NCBI RefSeq assembly: GCF_040712315.1
Contig: NC_134013.1
Coordinates: 76,018,001-76,082,000 of the forward strand
Source: Castanea sativa
Lineage: Eukaryota; Streptophyta; Magnoliopsida; Fagales; Fagaceae
DNA: 64,000 nucleotides
Reading direction: 5' to 3'
Both the position numbers and the translations under genes were made by a program. Shown here piece after piece: positions 54,337 through 64,000 of this stretch. The notes beneath the pieces were generated by a model. It searched no databases, had not been told where the DNA came from, and worked only from the letters and a program-made list of their open reading frames with translations. Within the stretch, counting starts at the first letter, position 1, and every line of letters begins with the position of its first letter.

Positions 54337-54660
54337 TTTTTTATTAAAAGAGTTTATCACAATATTTTCACAATAATTTTACAATAAATCGTAGATAAAA
54401 AATAAACGGCACTTTTCAAATGGTACAAAATGTAAAAACACACTTTTCATTTTTATTAAATCAAACAAAAGAAAGATAAAATTCCCAAATTTGCTTCTTT
54501 CCTTTTTTTCATAAATCCAAACACACCAGAGGTAAAAAAAAAAAAAAATTCTTTCCTGTCTCTTTCCCTTGCCTTCCTCTTTTCCTTTCTCTCCCCTTCC
54601 TCATTTACAACCAAACATAGTGTCAATGTCAAGGATGGGCTGATGAGGTGAAAAGTGAAA

Positions 54661-54704
<44 letters not shown>

Positions 54705-55225
54705 TAAAAAGTAGGGATGATAATTTTTTCCCGCCTCGCTTAACCCGCCCCTCTCCGCTTCGCCCTGCAAAGGTGGTGGGGCCGTGGTGAGGTGGGGATG
54801 GGGCTAGATTTTAGCCTCGCACCATGGGACGGGGCGGGGATGGGTTTAGGCCTTTTAGACCCACCCTACCCCGCCCCGCCCTGCCCTGCCCTGCCCTGCG
54901 TTACTAAGGGTTATAATTGTAAATTTTTCATACCCTAAAACTCTACTATTTAAACAACCATATCAATATTAGTTTATTTTATTCTACCCAATGTGGTTCT
55001 CTGCCTTTATTTTGTTATGTGTTATACTATGAGTTTTTTTTATGATTGTCTTGTTAAATACTTGGATATATTATTCAATTTTTTCTAAAAATTAATTTGA
55101 TTTGATGGGATAAATTTAGTTGTAATTTCAAGTATGTTTTTATTAATGAATAGGTTTCATTAAAAAAATTGTACTAAATCCTTTTACCTTTTGGGCTTAG
55201 GAACCAAATTGTGTCCTTGCACCTA

Positions 55226-55293
<68 letters not shown>

Positions 55294-55394
55294 GATGACT
55301 TATAAATTTGAATTTTTTTTAGTTATATGATTATTTTTTTTTATGGTTTATTATTTTGAACTCCCCGTTTTCTACATTAAATTAACTAATTTGG
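54337..55394. other. Repeat-rich spacer before the LTR element
   Basis: A MITE-like fragment (about 54350-54405, tttcacaataattttacaat), an A/(TA)n run at 54660-54702, and a GC-rich low-complexity block of cccgcccc/gccctgccc words (about 54730-54900). This is followed by (TTA)n at 55228-55292. No gene was recognised. Confidence 0.5.
55228..55292. repeat. (TTA)n microsatellite
   Basis: About 21 att units with no visible interruption. Confidence 0.95.
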
Positions 55395-56150
55395 TGTGGG
55401 GACTAAAAGGACCTAAGTAAGTGTTTGGGCCTTGGGCTTTGTTGATGAGCGCTAGTTTGTGTTAGACTAAAAGTCTCTTAGAACTGTAGCTCGGCCCATG
55501 AGTCGAGAGTCCGAGGATTCGTCCGAGGACGAATATCTCCTCGGACAGACTCACGATGACCCTGGGATTCGCCAAAAATATTAAGACAAAGTTCCGGAAA
55601 AACCGTTGGTTAAGAGGGGGATTTAAGCACCCTCTAGACGCAACGGTGTGAGAGAAATATCTTAGAAAAAGGCTACTACCTCCACATTAAAGACCCTACA
55701 CCTACCTCCCTGGCCGCATTAATGGGGGAGTGACTCCTGAATAGTGGAAGTCAGCCTTTTTGCTATAATTTAAAATCTTCCAGTGTATGGTGGAGGGGAC
55801 AGGTGTCTAATAGGGTGATTTGTGTTACACGTGGATAAGGAGGGAAGAAGAAGTATTTAAGGAGAAAAGAGGGCAAAGAAGAGAGGAGGGAGAAATATTA
55901 AGAACTGTGACCTTTGAGAGAAAGAAAAGAGAAATAATATATAATTGGTCATCGGCTTACGTCCGAGGAGGTTTACTTCGCCCTGTTTGCCTTTTATTTG
56001 CAAACACTATAATATTTTAGCCTGTTCATCAAGTTTCAAATATCACTAGACTAGATTACGAGTCCACACTCTACAAATTTCATTGTTTAAGGCTTATTGG
56101 ACCTGAGCCCACGTGTGTTTTTGGGGTCCAGGCGCAATTGTGCACTTACA
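55395..56150 (+). repeat. 5' LTR
   Basis: 756 bp, starts TGTGGGGAC and ends CACTTACA. It contains a TATA-like tatttaag at about 55853 and a palindromic cctcgga/tccgagg motif repeated several times (about 55505-55545, 55960-55970). Confidence 0.93.
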
Positions 56151-56195
56151 ATTGGCGTCGTCTGTGGGAATCTAGTGTGGGAGAACTCGAACACC

Positions 56196-57560
56196 ATGGC
56201 AGGCTTAGGCTCACACCATGCAAAATCTCAGGGATCGCAACCTGAGGATCTTTTCAGGCGTCTTGTGTGCCGGAGGGATCGAGAGGGTAGCGTTCACACC
56301 GAGTATCCTAGAACGAGTCATACTCACAGTGGAGGGGCCAGTACCGCTCATGAAGATGGTGCTAAAGCCATGCAGAAGGAGATTGATCACCTTAAAAAGA
56401 AGCTGCGTCGCGTCAGGCGGAGGCGTGCTTCACCCTCATCCAGTACCTCTTCCGAGAAATCCCGGGGACGTAGTTACAGTTCGAGGTTATGGTCGCCCCC
56501 CAGCAGAACATCCTCTTGCGAAGAGGATGGCCTATTGGGTCATAGAAGCAGGAAGCTCCCCTCCAGGGGCTTAGGGAATGATGCCATGAGCCGGGCGTTG
56601 CACCAGCTCTCCAAATCGCCATTCTCACGCAGGATTGAGAATGGGAGGCTCCCCAGGAGGTTCACCCAGCCCACCTTCACCATTTATAACGGCCGGACCG
56701 ACCCGGTGGAACATGTGAGCCACTTTAACCAGAGAATGGCTGTGCATTCTCACAATGAGACCTTGATGTGCAAAGTCTTCCCTTCTAGCTTGGGACCTGT
56801 TGCTATGAGGTGGTTCAACGGTCTCAAATCAGGGTCTATAAGTTCATTCAGGGAACTAACTAGAGCATTCGCGTCACGGTTTATTACATGCAGCAGAGTT
56901 CCGCGACCGTTGGACTCACTGTTGTCTATGGCTATGAAGGAGAGCGAGACGTTGAAAGCATACTCCGACAGGTATTAGGAGATGTTTAATGAGATAGATG
57001 GTGATTTTGATGAGGTGGCGATCAATAATTTTAAGGTGGGCCTTCCAACTGATCATGACTTGAGGAAGTCCTTGACCAAAAAACCCGTACGGAGTGTACG
57101 TCACCTCATGGACCGTATTGACGAATATAAAAGGGTCGAGGAAGGCCAACAGCAGGGGAAGGGTAAGGCAAAGGTTATCCCGCAGGAGAGAAAGGATTTC
57201 AGGTCGGACAGGTATCACAACAACAAGCCGAGAAGAGATTACTCCGGGTAGTTTGGCTCGGTAGCACCTCAGACAGTTAATACTGTATTCCGAGAGCCGG
57301 TGCACCAGCTACTGGAGAAGGTTCGTAAGGAACCCTACTTCAGATGGCCCAGTAAGATGGCGGGGGATCCTGCCAAGAGGAATCAGAATCTCTTTTGTCA
57401 GTACCATCAAGACGTGGGTCATACTACCGAGAACTGTCGGACCCTCTGGAATCACTTGGAGCAGCTTGTTAGCGAAGGAAAGTTAAAGCAGCACCTGTAC
57501 CAACCTAGCAGGCAGGGCAGTCAGTCTGGCTCGAATAATCAGAGGAATAACTCATCTCGG
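56196..57560 (+). pseudogene. gag region of the Tat-lineage element, interrupted
   Basis: The reading frame opens at the ATG of MAGLGSHH (56196). It has a basic serine/arginine-rich stretch (about 56390-56540), then the retrotransposon gag core (FNGLKSGSISSFRELTRAF, LPTDHDLRKSL). A variant zinc knuckle C-x2-H-x4-H-x4-C spans 57396-57437. TAG stops at 56976-56978 and 57249-57251 break the frame, with no shift. Gag normally forms the particle packaging the element RNA. This copy would give only a truncated N-terminal product. Confidence 0.85.
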
Positions 57561-57639
57561 CCTCCTTTGGGAACGATCAACGTTATCTTCGTTGCGCCTG
57601 GCAAGACTAGCTCATGTCCTACTAGGATGATGGCAGTTT

Positions 57640-58211
57640 CGGACTCCCAAGCCGAGGAGAGGGGCTCCAAGCCGAAGAGATTGAAGCTAAATGTGCCCGT
57701 CTTGGGATTTTCAGAGGAAGATAAGGTTGGGACCATCCAACCCCATGACGACGCCCTAGTGGTTACTCTGAGGATAAGGAATTATGATGTGAGAATGGTA
57801 ATGATTAATCAAGTCAGCGGCGCGGATATCATGTATCCTGACTTATTTAAGGGGCTAAAGTTGAAAATAGAGGACTTCACCCCTTACGACTCGCCGTTAA
57901 TAAGTTTTGAAGGGAAGGCCGTCATACCAAAGGGACAGATTCGGTTGCCTGTGCAATCTGGCTCCGAGACGGTCGAAGTGGATTTTATCGTTGTCGATGC
58001 ATATTCCCCATACACAGCCATCCTTGCCCGGCCCTGGCTGCACGCTCTGGGAGCCGTTTCCTCCACCTTGCATGTTAAGGTTAAGTTCCCTTCGAGGGAG
58101 TGCATTGAAGAGATTCTCGGCAGCCAATTGATGGCCAGGCAATGCATATCGGCCGCAGTGCTACATCAGACCGAACCGCAGTCCTCGACCTCGGCTGTGA
58201 AAGACTTATAG
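57640..58211 (+). pseudogene. Protease region with altered active site
   Basis: The segment around VTLRIRNYDVRMVMINQVSG (active-site part at 57807-57818) corresponds to the aspartic protease of Tat elements, whose catalytic Asp lies in a D-x-G-S/T-type triplet. Here the Asp position reads Asn and the following Gly reads Val, so the enzyme should be inactive. The downstream AILARPWLH is the conserved C-terminal part. A TAG stop follows at 58209-58211. Confidence 0.7.
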
Positions 58212-58238
58212 CAATTAACGACTCTGGATGCACCCGAC

Positions 58239-59296
58239 GTGGTGACAGCAGAGGAGGCCATATGCGAAGACCTTGAGAAGTTTTTGATATCAAATGGTCC
58301 CGAAAGGTTCTTCCAGGTTGGGGTATGTTTACCACACCAGGAGAAGATGGAATTGGTGGAGTTTCTAAAGAGCAACGTCGATGTTTTTGCCTGGGACCCC
58401 TATGAGGCTCCGGGGGTTGACCCAAGCTTCATTTGTCATCATTTGAACGTTAATTCTGCTATTCCGCCTAGAAGGCAGCCCCCTCGGCGTTCCTCCAAGG
58501 AGCACTCTGAAGCCGTTAAGGAAGATGTGCTCAAGCTCAAGAGGGCTGGGGCTATTAAGGAAGTTTTCTATCCGGAGTGGCTGGCGCACACGGTTGTGGT
58601 AAAAAAGAAAAGTGGGAAATGGCGAGTATGTGTGGACTTCACAGATTTAAACAAAGCCTGCCCAAAGGACTCATTCCCGATGCTGCGCATCGACCAGCTA
58701 GTGGATGCCACCGTCGGACATCCTCGGATGAGCTTTTTGGATGCCTTCCAGGGTTATCACCAAATTCCACTAGCAACAGAAGATCAGGAGAAAACTGCCT
58801 TTATTACTCCAACAGGGAATTATCACTATAAAGTGATGCCGTTCGGATTGAAGAATGCTGGGGCTACTTACCAAAAGATGATGACCAGAATGTTTGAGTT
58901 GTAGCTTGGAAAGACCTTGAGATATACGTGGATGACATGGTAGTAAAGAGTAAGACGATATCTGCACACGTGAAGGATTTAGACGACACTTTTCAGGTAC
59001 TTAGAAAGTACAAGTTGCGTCTTAACGCTTCGAAGTGTTCTTTTGGTGTGAGTTCTGGGAAGTTCTTGGGTTACATGGTTACTCATAGAGGTATAAAGGT
59101 GAATCCAGCACAAGTCAGAGCTATTCAGACCTTACAGCCACCTCGGAATCCTAAAGAAGTTCAGAAATTGACCGGAATGATCGCTGCTCTCAGCAGGTTC
59201 ATTTCTCGGTCGGCTGACCGATGCAAGCCTTTCTTCCAACTTTTGAATAAGTGGAGGGGGTTCCAATGGTCCGAGGAATGCGATGTAGCCTTCTAA
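58239..59296 (+). pseudogene. Reverse transcriptase region, stop plus frameshift
   Basis: Recognisable blocks are GKWRVCVDFTDLNKACPKDS, PRMSFLDAFQGYHQI, KVMPFGLKNAGATYQ and the catalytic YVDDM (58925-58939). A TAG at 58902-58904 and a one-base loss at about 58915-58920 lie just before YVDDM and move the frame. The rest (LGYMVTHRGIKVNPAQVRAI) continues in the new frame to a TAA at 59294-59296. Confidence 0.88.
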
Positions 59297-59329
59297 CAAC
59301 TTAAGGAATATCTTTCCCTGCCATCTATT

Positions 59330-59760
59330 ATGTCTCGGCCTGAAGTAGATGAGGTCCTGTTTGCATATCTGGCAATGGTCGTTCATGCGGTCAGCCTAGT
59401 CCTCATAAGGGACGACGGTGGGGTGCAAAGACCGGTCTACTATGTCAGTAAAACTCTGAATGAGGCCGAGGTGCATTACCTACTTTTGGAGAAAGCACTT
59501 TTAGCCATAGTTCATGCCACGCGGAGGCTTCCTCATTATTTCCAGTCCCACACCGTTGTGGTTTTGACCCAACTGCCTCTCAAGTCAGTTTTGCGCAACG
59601 CTGACTACTTTGGAAGGGTGGCTAAATGGGGAACTATTTTGGGAGCTTATGATATCAAATACATGCCGCGCACCTCAATAAAAGGCCAGGTTCTTGCAGA
59701 TTTGATGGCGGAATTCGCGGAACCATTATTGGAGGAAGCTGTGAAGGAATCACACATGGA
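59330..59760 (+). pseudogene. First RNase H domain (retroelement type)
   Basis: RPVYYVSKTLNEAEVHYLLL, EKALLAIVHATRRLPHYF and the connection to YDIKYMPRTSIKGQVLADL are typical of the gypsy RNase H that follows reverse transcriptase. The leading Asp motif appears altered (AYLAMVVHAVSLVL), so activity is doubtful. Confidence 0.75.
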
Positions 59761-59789
59761 TGAAAAATCAGTTGGTGTGATCACGGGCA

Positions 59790-60382
59790 TAGGACCTCCC
59801 ACTTGGGAAGTGTATGTTGATGGGGCAGTTAACCAGAAAGGATCTGGCATCGGACTTGTCCTGGTATCCCCTGAAGGAATTGTCTTTGAAAAATCTCTGA
59901 GGTTGGCATTCTTGGCTACTAATAATGAGGCCGAGTACGAAGCAGTTTTGGTCGGTATGAACATGGTGCATAGGATGGGCGGAATGGGAGTTCATGTGCG
60001 TTCGGATTCTCAGTTAGTGGTCGGCTAGGTGATGGGGACCATGGAGGCTAGGGACCCCAGAATGCAAGGATACTTGACTCAGGTCAAACGTTTACAATCT
60101 AAATTCGATTCCTTTATCCTGTCTCACGTCCCTAGAAGTGGAAATACACATGCAGACTCCTTGGCTACCTTAGCGACATCCTCGGCCCAGGGATTGCCTA
60201 GGATTATCCTTGTTGAAGATTTGCTAGAGCCAGCTCTTGCCATCGTTGGTGCACCCCGTATCCATTTAATAAGGTCTGGACCTAGTTGGATCGACCCTGT
60301 GATATCATTTCTGAAAAACGACATTCTTCCCGAGGACAAGTCTGAGGCAGACAAAATCCGTCGAAAGGCAACACATTTCTAG
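59790..60382 (+). pseudogene. Second (archaeal-like) RNase H domain, Tat hallmark
   Basis: WEVYVDGAVNQKGSGIGLVL, ATNNEAEYEAVLVGM, RSDSQLVVG and HADSLATLA show the full D-E-D-D pattern of the extra RNase H carried by Tat elements. TAG stops lie inside at 60026-60028 and after it at 60380-60382. Confidence 0.85.
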
Positions 60383-61525
60383 TTGTCTGAGGATCAGAAG
60401 CTGTATAAACGATCGTTCTCCGGACCATACCTGTTATGCGTGCACCCCGAGTCAACGGAGACACTTTTGGAAGAACTGCATGAGGGGATTTGTGGAAGCC
60501 ACACTGGGGGAAGGTCCCTAGCCCATAGGGCCCTGACTCAAGGATATTGGTGGCCCAATATGCAGAGAGAAGCTCAAGATTATGCAAGAAAGTGTGATCA
60601 ATGCCAGAGGTTCGCTCCTAACATACATCAGCCTGGAGGAGTCCTTAACCCTCTTTCCAGTCCTTGGCCTTTCACTCAATGGGGATTGGACATAGTGGGG
60701 CCATTCCCGAGGGCAGTAGGAAACAAAAGGTGGCTATTCGTGGGCACCGACTACTTTACCAAGTGGGTCGAGGCCGAGCCCTTCGCAAATATTAGGGACG
60801 TTGATTCGAAGAAGTTCATCTGGAAAAACATTGTCACTAGATTTGGGGTACCACATACACTCATTTCGGACAATGGGGTTCAATTTGATAGTAGAGCTTT
60901 TAGGAAATATTGTAGTGACATGGGCATCATAAATAGATACTCCACTCCAGCTTATCCTCAAGGAAACGAGCAAGCCGAGGCCGTTAACAAGGTTATAGTT
61001 AGTGGACTCAAGAAAAGGCTGGACGATGCGAAGGGCAGATGGGTGGAAGAACTACCACATGTTCTGTGGACGTATCGAACTACGCCGCGTAGATCCATAG
61101 GAGAAACGCCATTCTCTATGACTTATGGAGCCAAGGCAGTGATACCTTTAGAGTCTGGTTTCCCCACACTAAGGACCAGTACTTTTAGCCCAGAGAATAA
61201 CAACGGCCTCTTGGAGAAGAGCCTAGATTTAGGTGAGGAACGGCAAGAAACAGCTATGGTTCAAATGGCTTATTATCAGCAGAAGTTTAAACGAGGGTAT
61301 GATGACCATGTGAAGTTCAGGCCACTTGCGCCTGGGGATCTGGTTCTGAGAAAGGTTGTAGGTACTGCGAGAAACCCAGCTTAGGGAAAACTAGGACCGA
61401 ACTGGGAATGACCATATCAGATTATTTCTGTAGCAGGCACAGGGTCGTATCGACTAGCTGATTTAGATGAAAAAGTTGTACAACGCCCATGGAATGTAAA
61501 CAACCTTCGAAGGTATTATTATTAA
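60383..61525 (+). pseudogene. Integrase region
   Basis: The zinc-binding H-H-C-C segment (LHEGICGSHTGG, KCDQCQRFA), the catalytic D-D-E blocks (LDIVGPFP, LISDNGVQFD, PQGNEQAEAVNK) and the C-terminal GPNWE/YRLADL part are all visible. A TAG at 61382-61384 and a TGA at 61409-61411 cut the C-terminal domain. The frame ends at TAA 61523-61525. Confidence 0.88.
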
Positions 61526-61569
61526 TAAAAGGCACTTTTGTCATTTGTGGTTTAAATTATAAATGTATA

Positions 61570-62620
61570 TGGACTTATCAATTACAACTCTCGAAATGTC
61601 AAACAGAAACTTGGTTATGCATGGTCCTCGGACTACATACCTAGTGGAAATTGATATCTTATTATTTGTTAAACAGAACCTTAGTTATGCCGGGTCCTCG
61701 GGCCTTTCACTTTGGGGAAATTAACATCTTAAGTTACTGTTCTGAAATGTCAAACAGAAACTTGGTTATGCATGTTCCTCGGACTACATACCTAGTGGAA
61801 ATTGATATCTTATTATTTGTTAAACAGAACCTTAGTTATGCCGAGTCATCGGGCCTTCTACTTTGGGGAAATTAACACCTTAAGTTACTATTCTGAAATG
61901 TCAAACAGAAACTTGGTTATGCATGGTCCTCGGACTACATACCTAGTGGAAATTGATATCTTATCATTTGTTAAACAGAACCTTAGTTATGCCGGGTCCT
62001 CGGGCCTTCTACTTTGGGGAAATTAACATCTTAAGTTACTGTTCTGAAATGTCAAACAGAAACTTGGTTATGCATGGTCCTCGGACTACATACCTAGTGG
62101 AAATTGATATCTTATTATTTGTTAAACAGAACCTTAGTGATGCCAGGTCCTCGGGCCTTCTACTTTGGGGAAATTAACATCTTAAGTTACTATTCTGAAA
62201 TGTCAAATAGAAACTTGGTTATGCATGGTCCTCGGACTACATACCTAGTGGAAATTGATATCTTATTATTTGTTAAACAGAACCTTAGTTATGCCGGGTC
62301 CTCGGGCCTTCTACTTTGGGGAAATTAACATCTTAAGTTACTGTTTTAAAATGTCAAACAGAAACTTGGTTATGCATGGTCCTCAGATCACATACTTGGT
62401 GGAAATTAATATATTACTAAATATCAAACAGAAACTTGGTTAAGTATGGTCCTTGGACCCCATACCTTGTTAAAATTGATATCTGATTGTTTGTTGAATA
62501 AAACTGTGGTTAAAATGGAGTCTTAAGTTATATATTTTTAAGTGTCAGGCAGAAATTTGATAAGGTAGGGTCCTCGGACCCCACACTTTACTAAAATTAG
62601 CATTTTAGGTTACAAGTCCT
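61570..62620 (+). repeat. 151-bp tandem array in the element's 3' region
   Basis: Copies begin at 61599, 61750, 61901, 62052, 62203 and 62354 (spacing exactly 151 bp). Each is a dimer of two related halves: one with acagaaacttggttatgcat, the other with acagaaccttagttatgccg. The last copy decays into single diverged halves to about 62620. Because 151 is not a multiple of three, the repeated 74-codon open frames step through all frames; they are not genes. Confidence 0.92.
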
Positions 62621-62681
62621 AAGCATCACATGGGTTTGCAAAATGAGGTACTGCTTACCAGCTAAACCAGAAAGTAAGGAC

Positions 62682-62960
62682 TTACGAGTTTGCAGTTATG
62701 CGAGTTTCCACGGGTTTCTGGAGAGAAAAGATGATGATTGATGCTCTGATGTGATTGAATTCTGAAGAAATGAATGAGGGCGCAGATTTCCAAACGTCAT
62801 GACGTGCGAGAGGCGGCCTCGAAATTGGATTCTTCCCGCCCAAATTTTCAGGAGGTGATAAGGACCGTTGGATGTTCATCTCACCGTTGAACGTGGGGAA
62901 CAGGGTGTAACTTGCAGTCATAAATGCGCGCGTTCTGGAAATCGAAGCGCCAAACGGCAT
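62682..62960 (-). CDS. Antisense ORF inside the Tat element, 92 residues
   Basis: An ATG-started frame opposite to gag-pol, MPFGASISRTRAFMTASYTL onward, with proline/serine-rich middle (SPPENLGGKNPISRPPLARH), no stop and higher GC than the flanks. Antisense ORFs near the 3' end are known in some Tat elements such as maize Grande. I cannot assign a function, and translation is unproven. It is intact although every major sense domain is broken. Confidence 0.4.
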   Translation of the reverse strand: MPFGASISRTRAFMTASYTLFPTFNGEMNIQRSLSPPENLGGKNPISRPPLARHDVWKSAPSFISSEFNHIRASIIIFSLQKPVETRITANS

Positions 62961-63067
62961 TTTCTAGGAATGAAACGACCCCCACACGCATGGTGATGTA
63001 CAAAACGTGTGAAGGGAGCTCTGGTCGGATCAAAACCCTATTTTTCTCCTCGGATGAGGAAAAATAA

Positions 63068-63083
63068 AGTTTTGAGGGGCTAT
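63068..63083 (+). promoter_or_regulatory. Polypurine-tract-like sequence
   Basis: gttttgaggggctat immediately precedes the 3' LTR and is the expected primer site for plus-strand synthesis. The purine run is short. Confidence 0.6.
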
Positions 63084-63839
63084 TGTGGGGACTAAAAGGA
63101 CCTAAGTAAGTGTTTGGGCCTTGGGCTTTGTTGATGGACGCTAATTTGTGTTAGACTAAAAGTCTCTTAGAATTGTAGCTCGGCCCATGAGTCGAGAGTC
63201 TGAGGATTCGTTCGAGGACGAATATCTCCTCGGACAGACCCACGATGACCTTGGGATTCGCCAAAAAGATTAAGGCAGAGTTCCGGAAAAACCGTTGGTT
63301 AAGAGGGGGATTTAAGCACCCTCCAGACGCAACAGTGTGAGAGAAATATCTTAGAAAAAAGATGCTACCTCCACATTAAAGACCTTGCACCTACCTCCCT
63401 AGCTGCATTAATGGGGGAGTGACCCCTGAATAGTGGAAGTCAACCTTCTTGCTATAATTTAAAGACTTCCAGAGGGTGGTGGAGGGGACAGGTGTCTAAT
63501 AGGGTGATTTGTGTTACACGTGGATAAGGAGGGAAGAAGAAGTATTTAAGGAGGAAAGAGGGCAAAGAAGAGAGGAGGGAGAAATATTAAGAACTGTGAC
63601 CTTTGAGAGAAAGAAAAGAGAAAAAATATATAATTGGTCCTCGACTTACGTCCGAGGAGGTTTACTTCGCCCTGTTTGTCTTTTATTTACAAACACTGTA
63701 ATATTTTAGCCTGTTCATCAAGTTTCAAATATCACTAGACTAGATTATGAACCCACACTCTACAAATTTCATTGTTTACGGCTCATTGGGCCTGAGCTCA
63801 CGTGTGTTTTTGGGATCCAAGCGCAATTGTACACTTACA
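63084..63839 (+). repeat. 3' LTR
   Basis: 756 bp, identical in length to the 5' LTR and alignable without gaps, TGTGGGGAC to CACTTACA. It is followed by the TTTGG duplication at 63840-63844. Confidence 0.93.
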
Positions 63840-63844
63840 TTTGG

Positions 63845-64000
63845 CATAAAAAATTAACAATTTAGATTTGATGGAACACGTGGCGCAAAATTAAACTCTA
63901 ATTGAAATTAAATTTTTACACTAAATTAACTCGGCACAAAATTCTAAAATTTAGATTAGATGAGACACGTGATGCAAAATTAAACTCTAATTGAATTTTT
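63845..64000. repeat. Short direct repeat at the window end
   Basis: The phrase tttagattNgatgNNacacgtgNNgcaaaattaaactctaattga occurs at about 63862-63905 and again at about 63950-63996. It continues beyond the window. Confidence 0.7.

Larger units (their letters stand above)
55390..63844 (+). mobile_element. Tat-lineage Ty3/gypsy LTR retrotransposon, complete but inactivated
   Basis: Order: TTTGG target duplication, 5' LTR (55395-56150), primer-binding-like tggcgtcgtctgtgggaa (56152-56169), gag, protease, reverse transcriptase, RNase H, a second RNase H, integrase, a long 3' non-coding region with a 151-bp tandem array, an antisense ORF, a purine-rich tract, 3' LTR (63084-63839), TTTGG. The domain order with integrase after RNase H is Ty3/gypsy, and the second RNase H is diagnostic for the Tat group. 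By eye the LTRs differ at about 45 of 756 positions (about 6 percent), mostly transitions. Nine in-frame stops and one frameshift interrupt the coding region, so it cannot be autonomous. Confidence 0.9.

Noticed and set aside
58081..60587. Several antisense frames over gag-pol (for example 58425-58081, 59964-59647)
   Set aside because: They lie opposite clearly identified pol domains and have no motif of their own, unlike the antisense frame at 62960-62682, which has no sense counterpart.
61651..62443. Series of 74-codon open frames spaced by 151 bp, looking like a repeated gene family
   Set aside because: They are the same translation of each 151-bp tandem unit. The unit is not a multiple of three and the frames overlap; no start context or composition supports coding.

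Overview
This is a stretch of AT-rich plant nuclear DNA, most likely from a woody eudicot. The evidence is interrupted genes with GT-AG introns, long homopolymer and (TA)n/(GA)n tracts, many MITEs, SINEs, Helitrons and a Ty3/gypsy element. The repeat style recalls Fagales (oak/chestnut type), but that is an impression and not a demonstration. There are no bacterial features, no CRISPR arrays and no tRNA or rRNA genes that I can see.

Four protein-coding genes are supported. (1) A + strand cytochrome P450 of the CYP734A (BAS1-type, brassinosteroid-inactivating) family, five exons, 9962-13305. (2) A - strand Agenet/ENT-domain chromatin-reader-like gene, two coding exons, 26836-28423, probably with a 5'UTR intron reaching to about 29524. 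(3) A - strand single-exon small C-terminally membrane-anchored protein of unknown function, 40078-40332. (4) A - strand plant PRMT10-type protein arginine methyltransferase, seven exons, 44406-49410. For all four the reading frame joins exactly across every proposed splice site. They have no obvious common pathway. The ENT/Agenet protein and PRMT10 both belong to chromatin and arginine-methylation biology, while the P450 lowers active brassinosteroid.

The rest is repeat-driven. 1-9.8 kb: degenerate tandem repeats, MITEs, a foldback nested in a MITE, and a Harbinger-type MITE in the distal P450 promoter. 13.3-23 kb: a MITE lying between two copies of a direct repeat, and two tRNA-derived SINEs with clear target-site duplications. 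23.2-26.8 kb: unique non-coding sequence with splice-like signals on the - strand. 29.6-39.5 kb: MITEs, a third SINE and a decayed PIF/Harbinger element with TTA target duplications. 41-44.4 kb: MITE-like sequence and an unexplained GC-rich open island. 49.7-54.3 kb: two related non-autonomous Helitrons, one apparently inserted 4 bp inside the 5' end of the other. 55.4-63.8 kb: a complete but inactivated Tat-lineage Ty3/gypsy LTR retrotransposon with two 756-bp LTRs, a TTTGG target duplication, a second RNase H domain, nine in-frame stops and one frameshift, a 151-bp tandem array in its 3' region, and an intact antisense ORF.

All coordinates and motif calls were made by eye. Family names rest on recalled motifs, and no searches were run.
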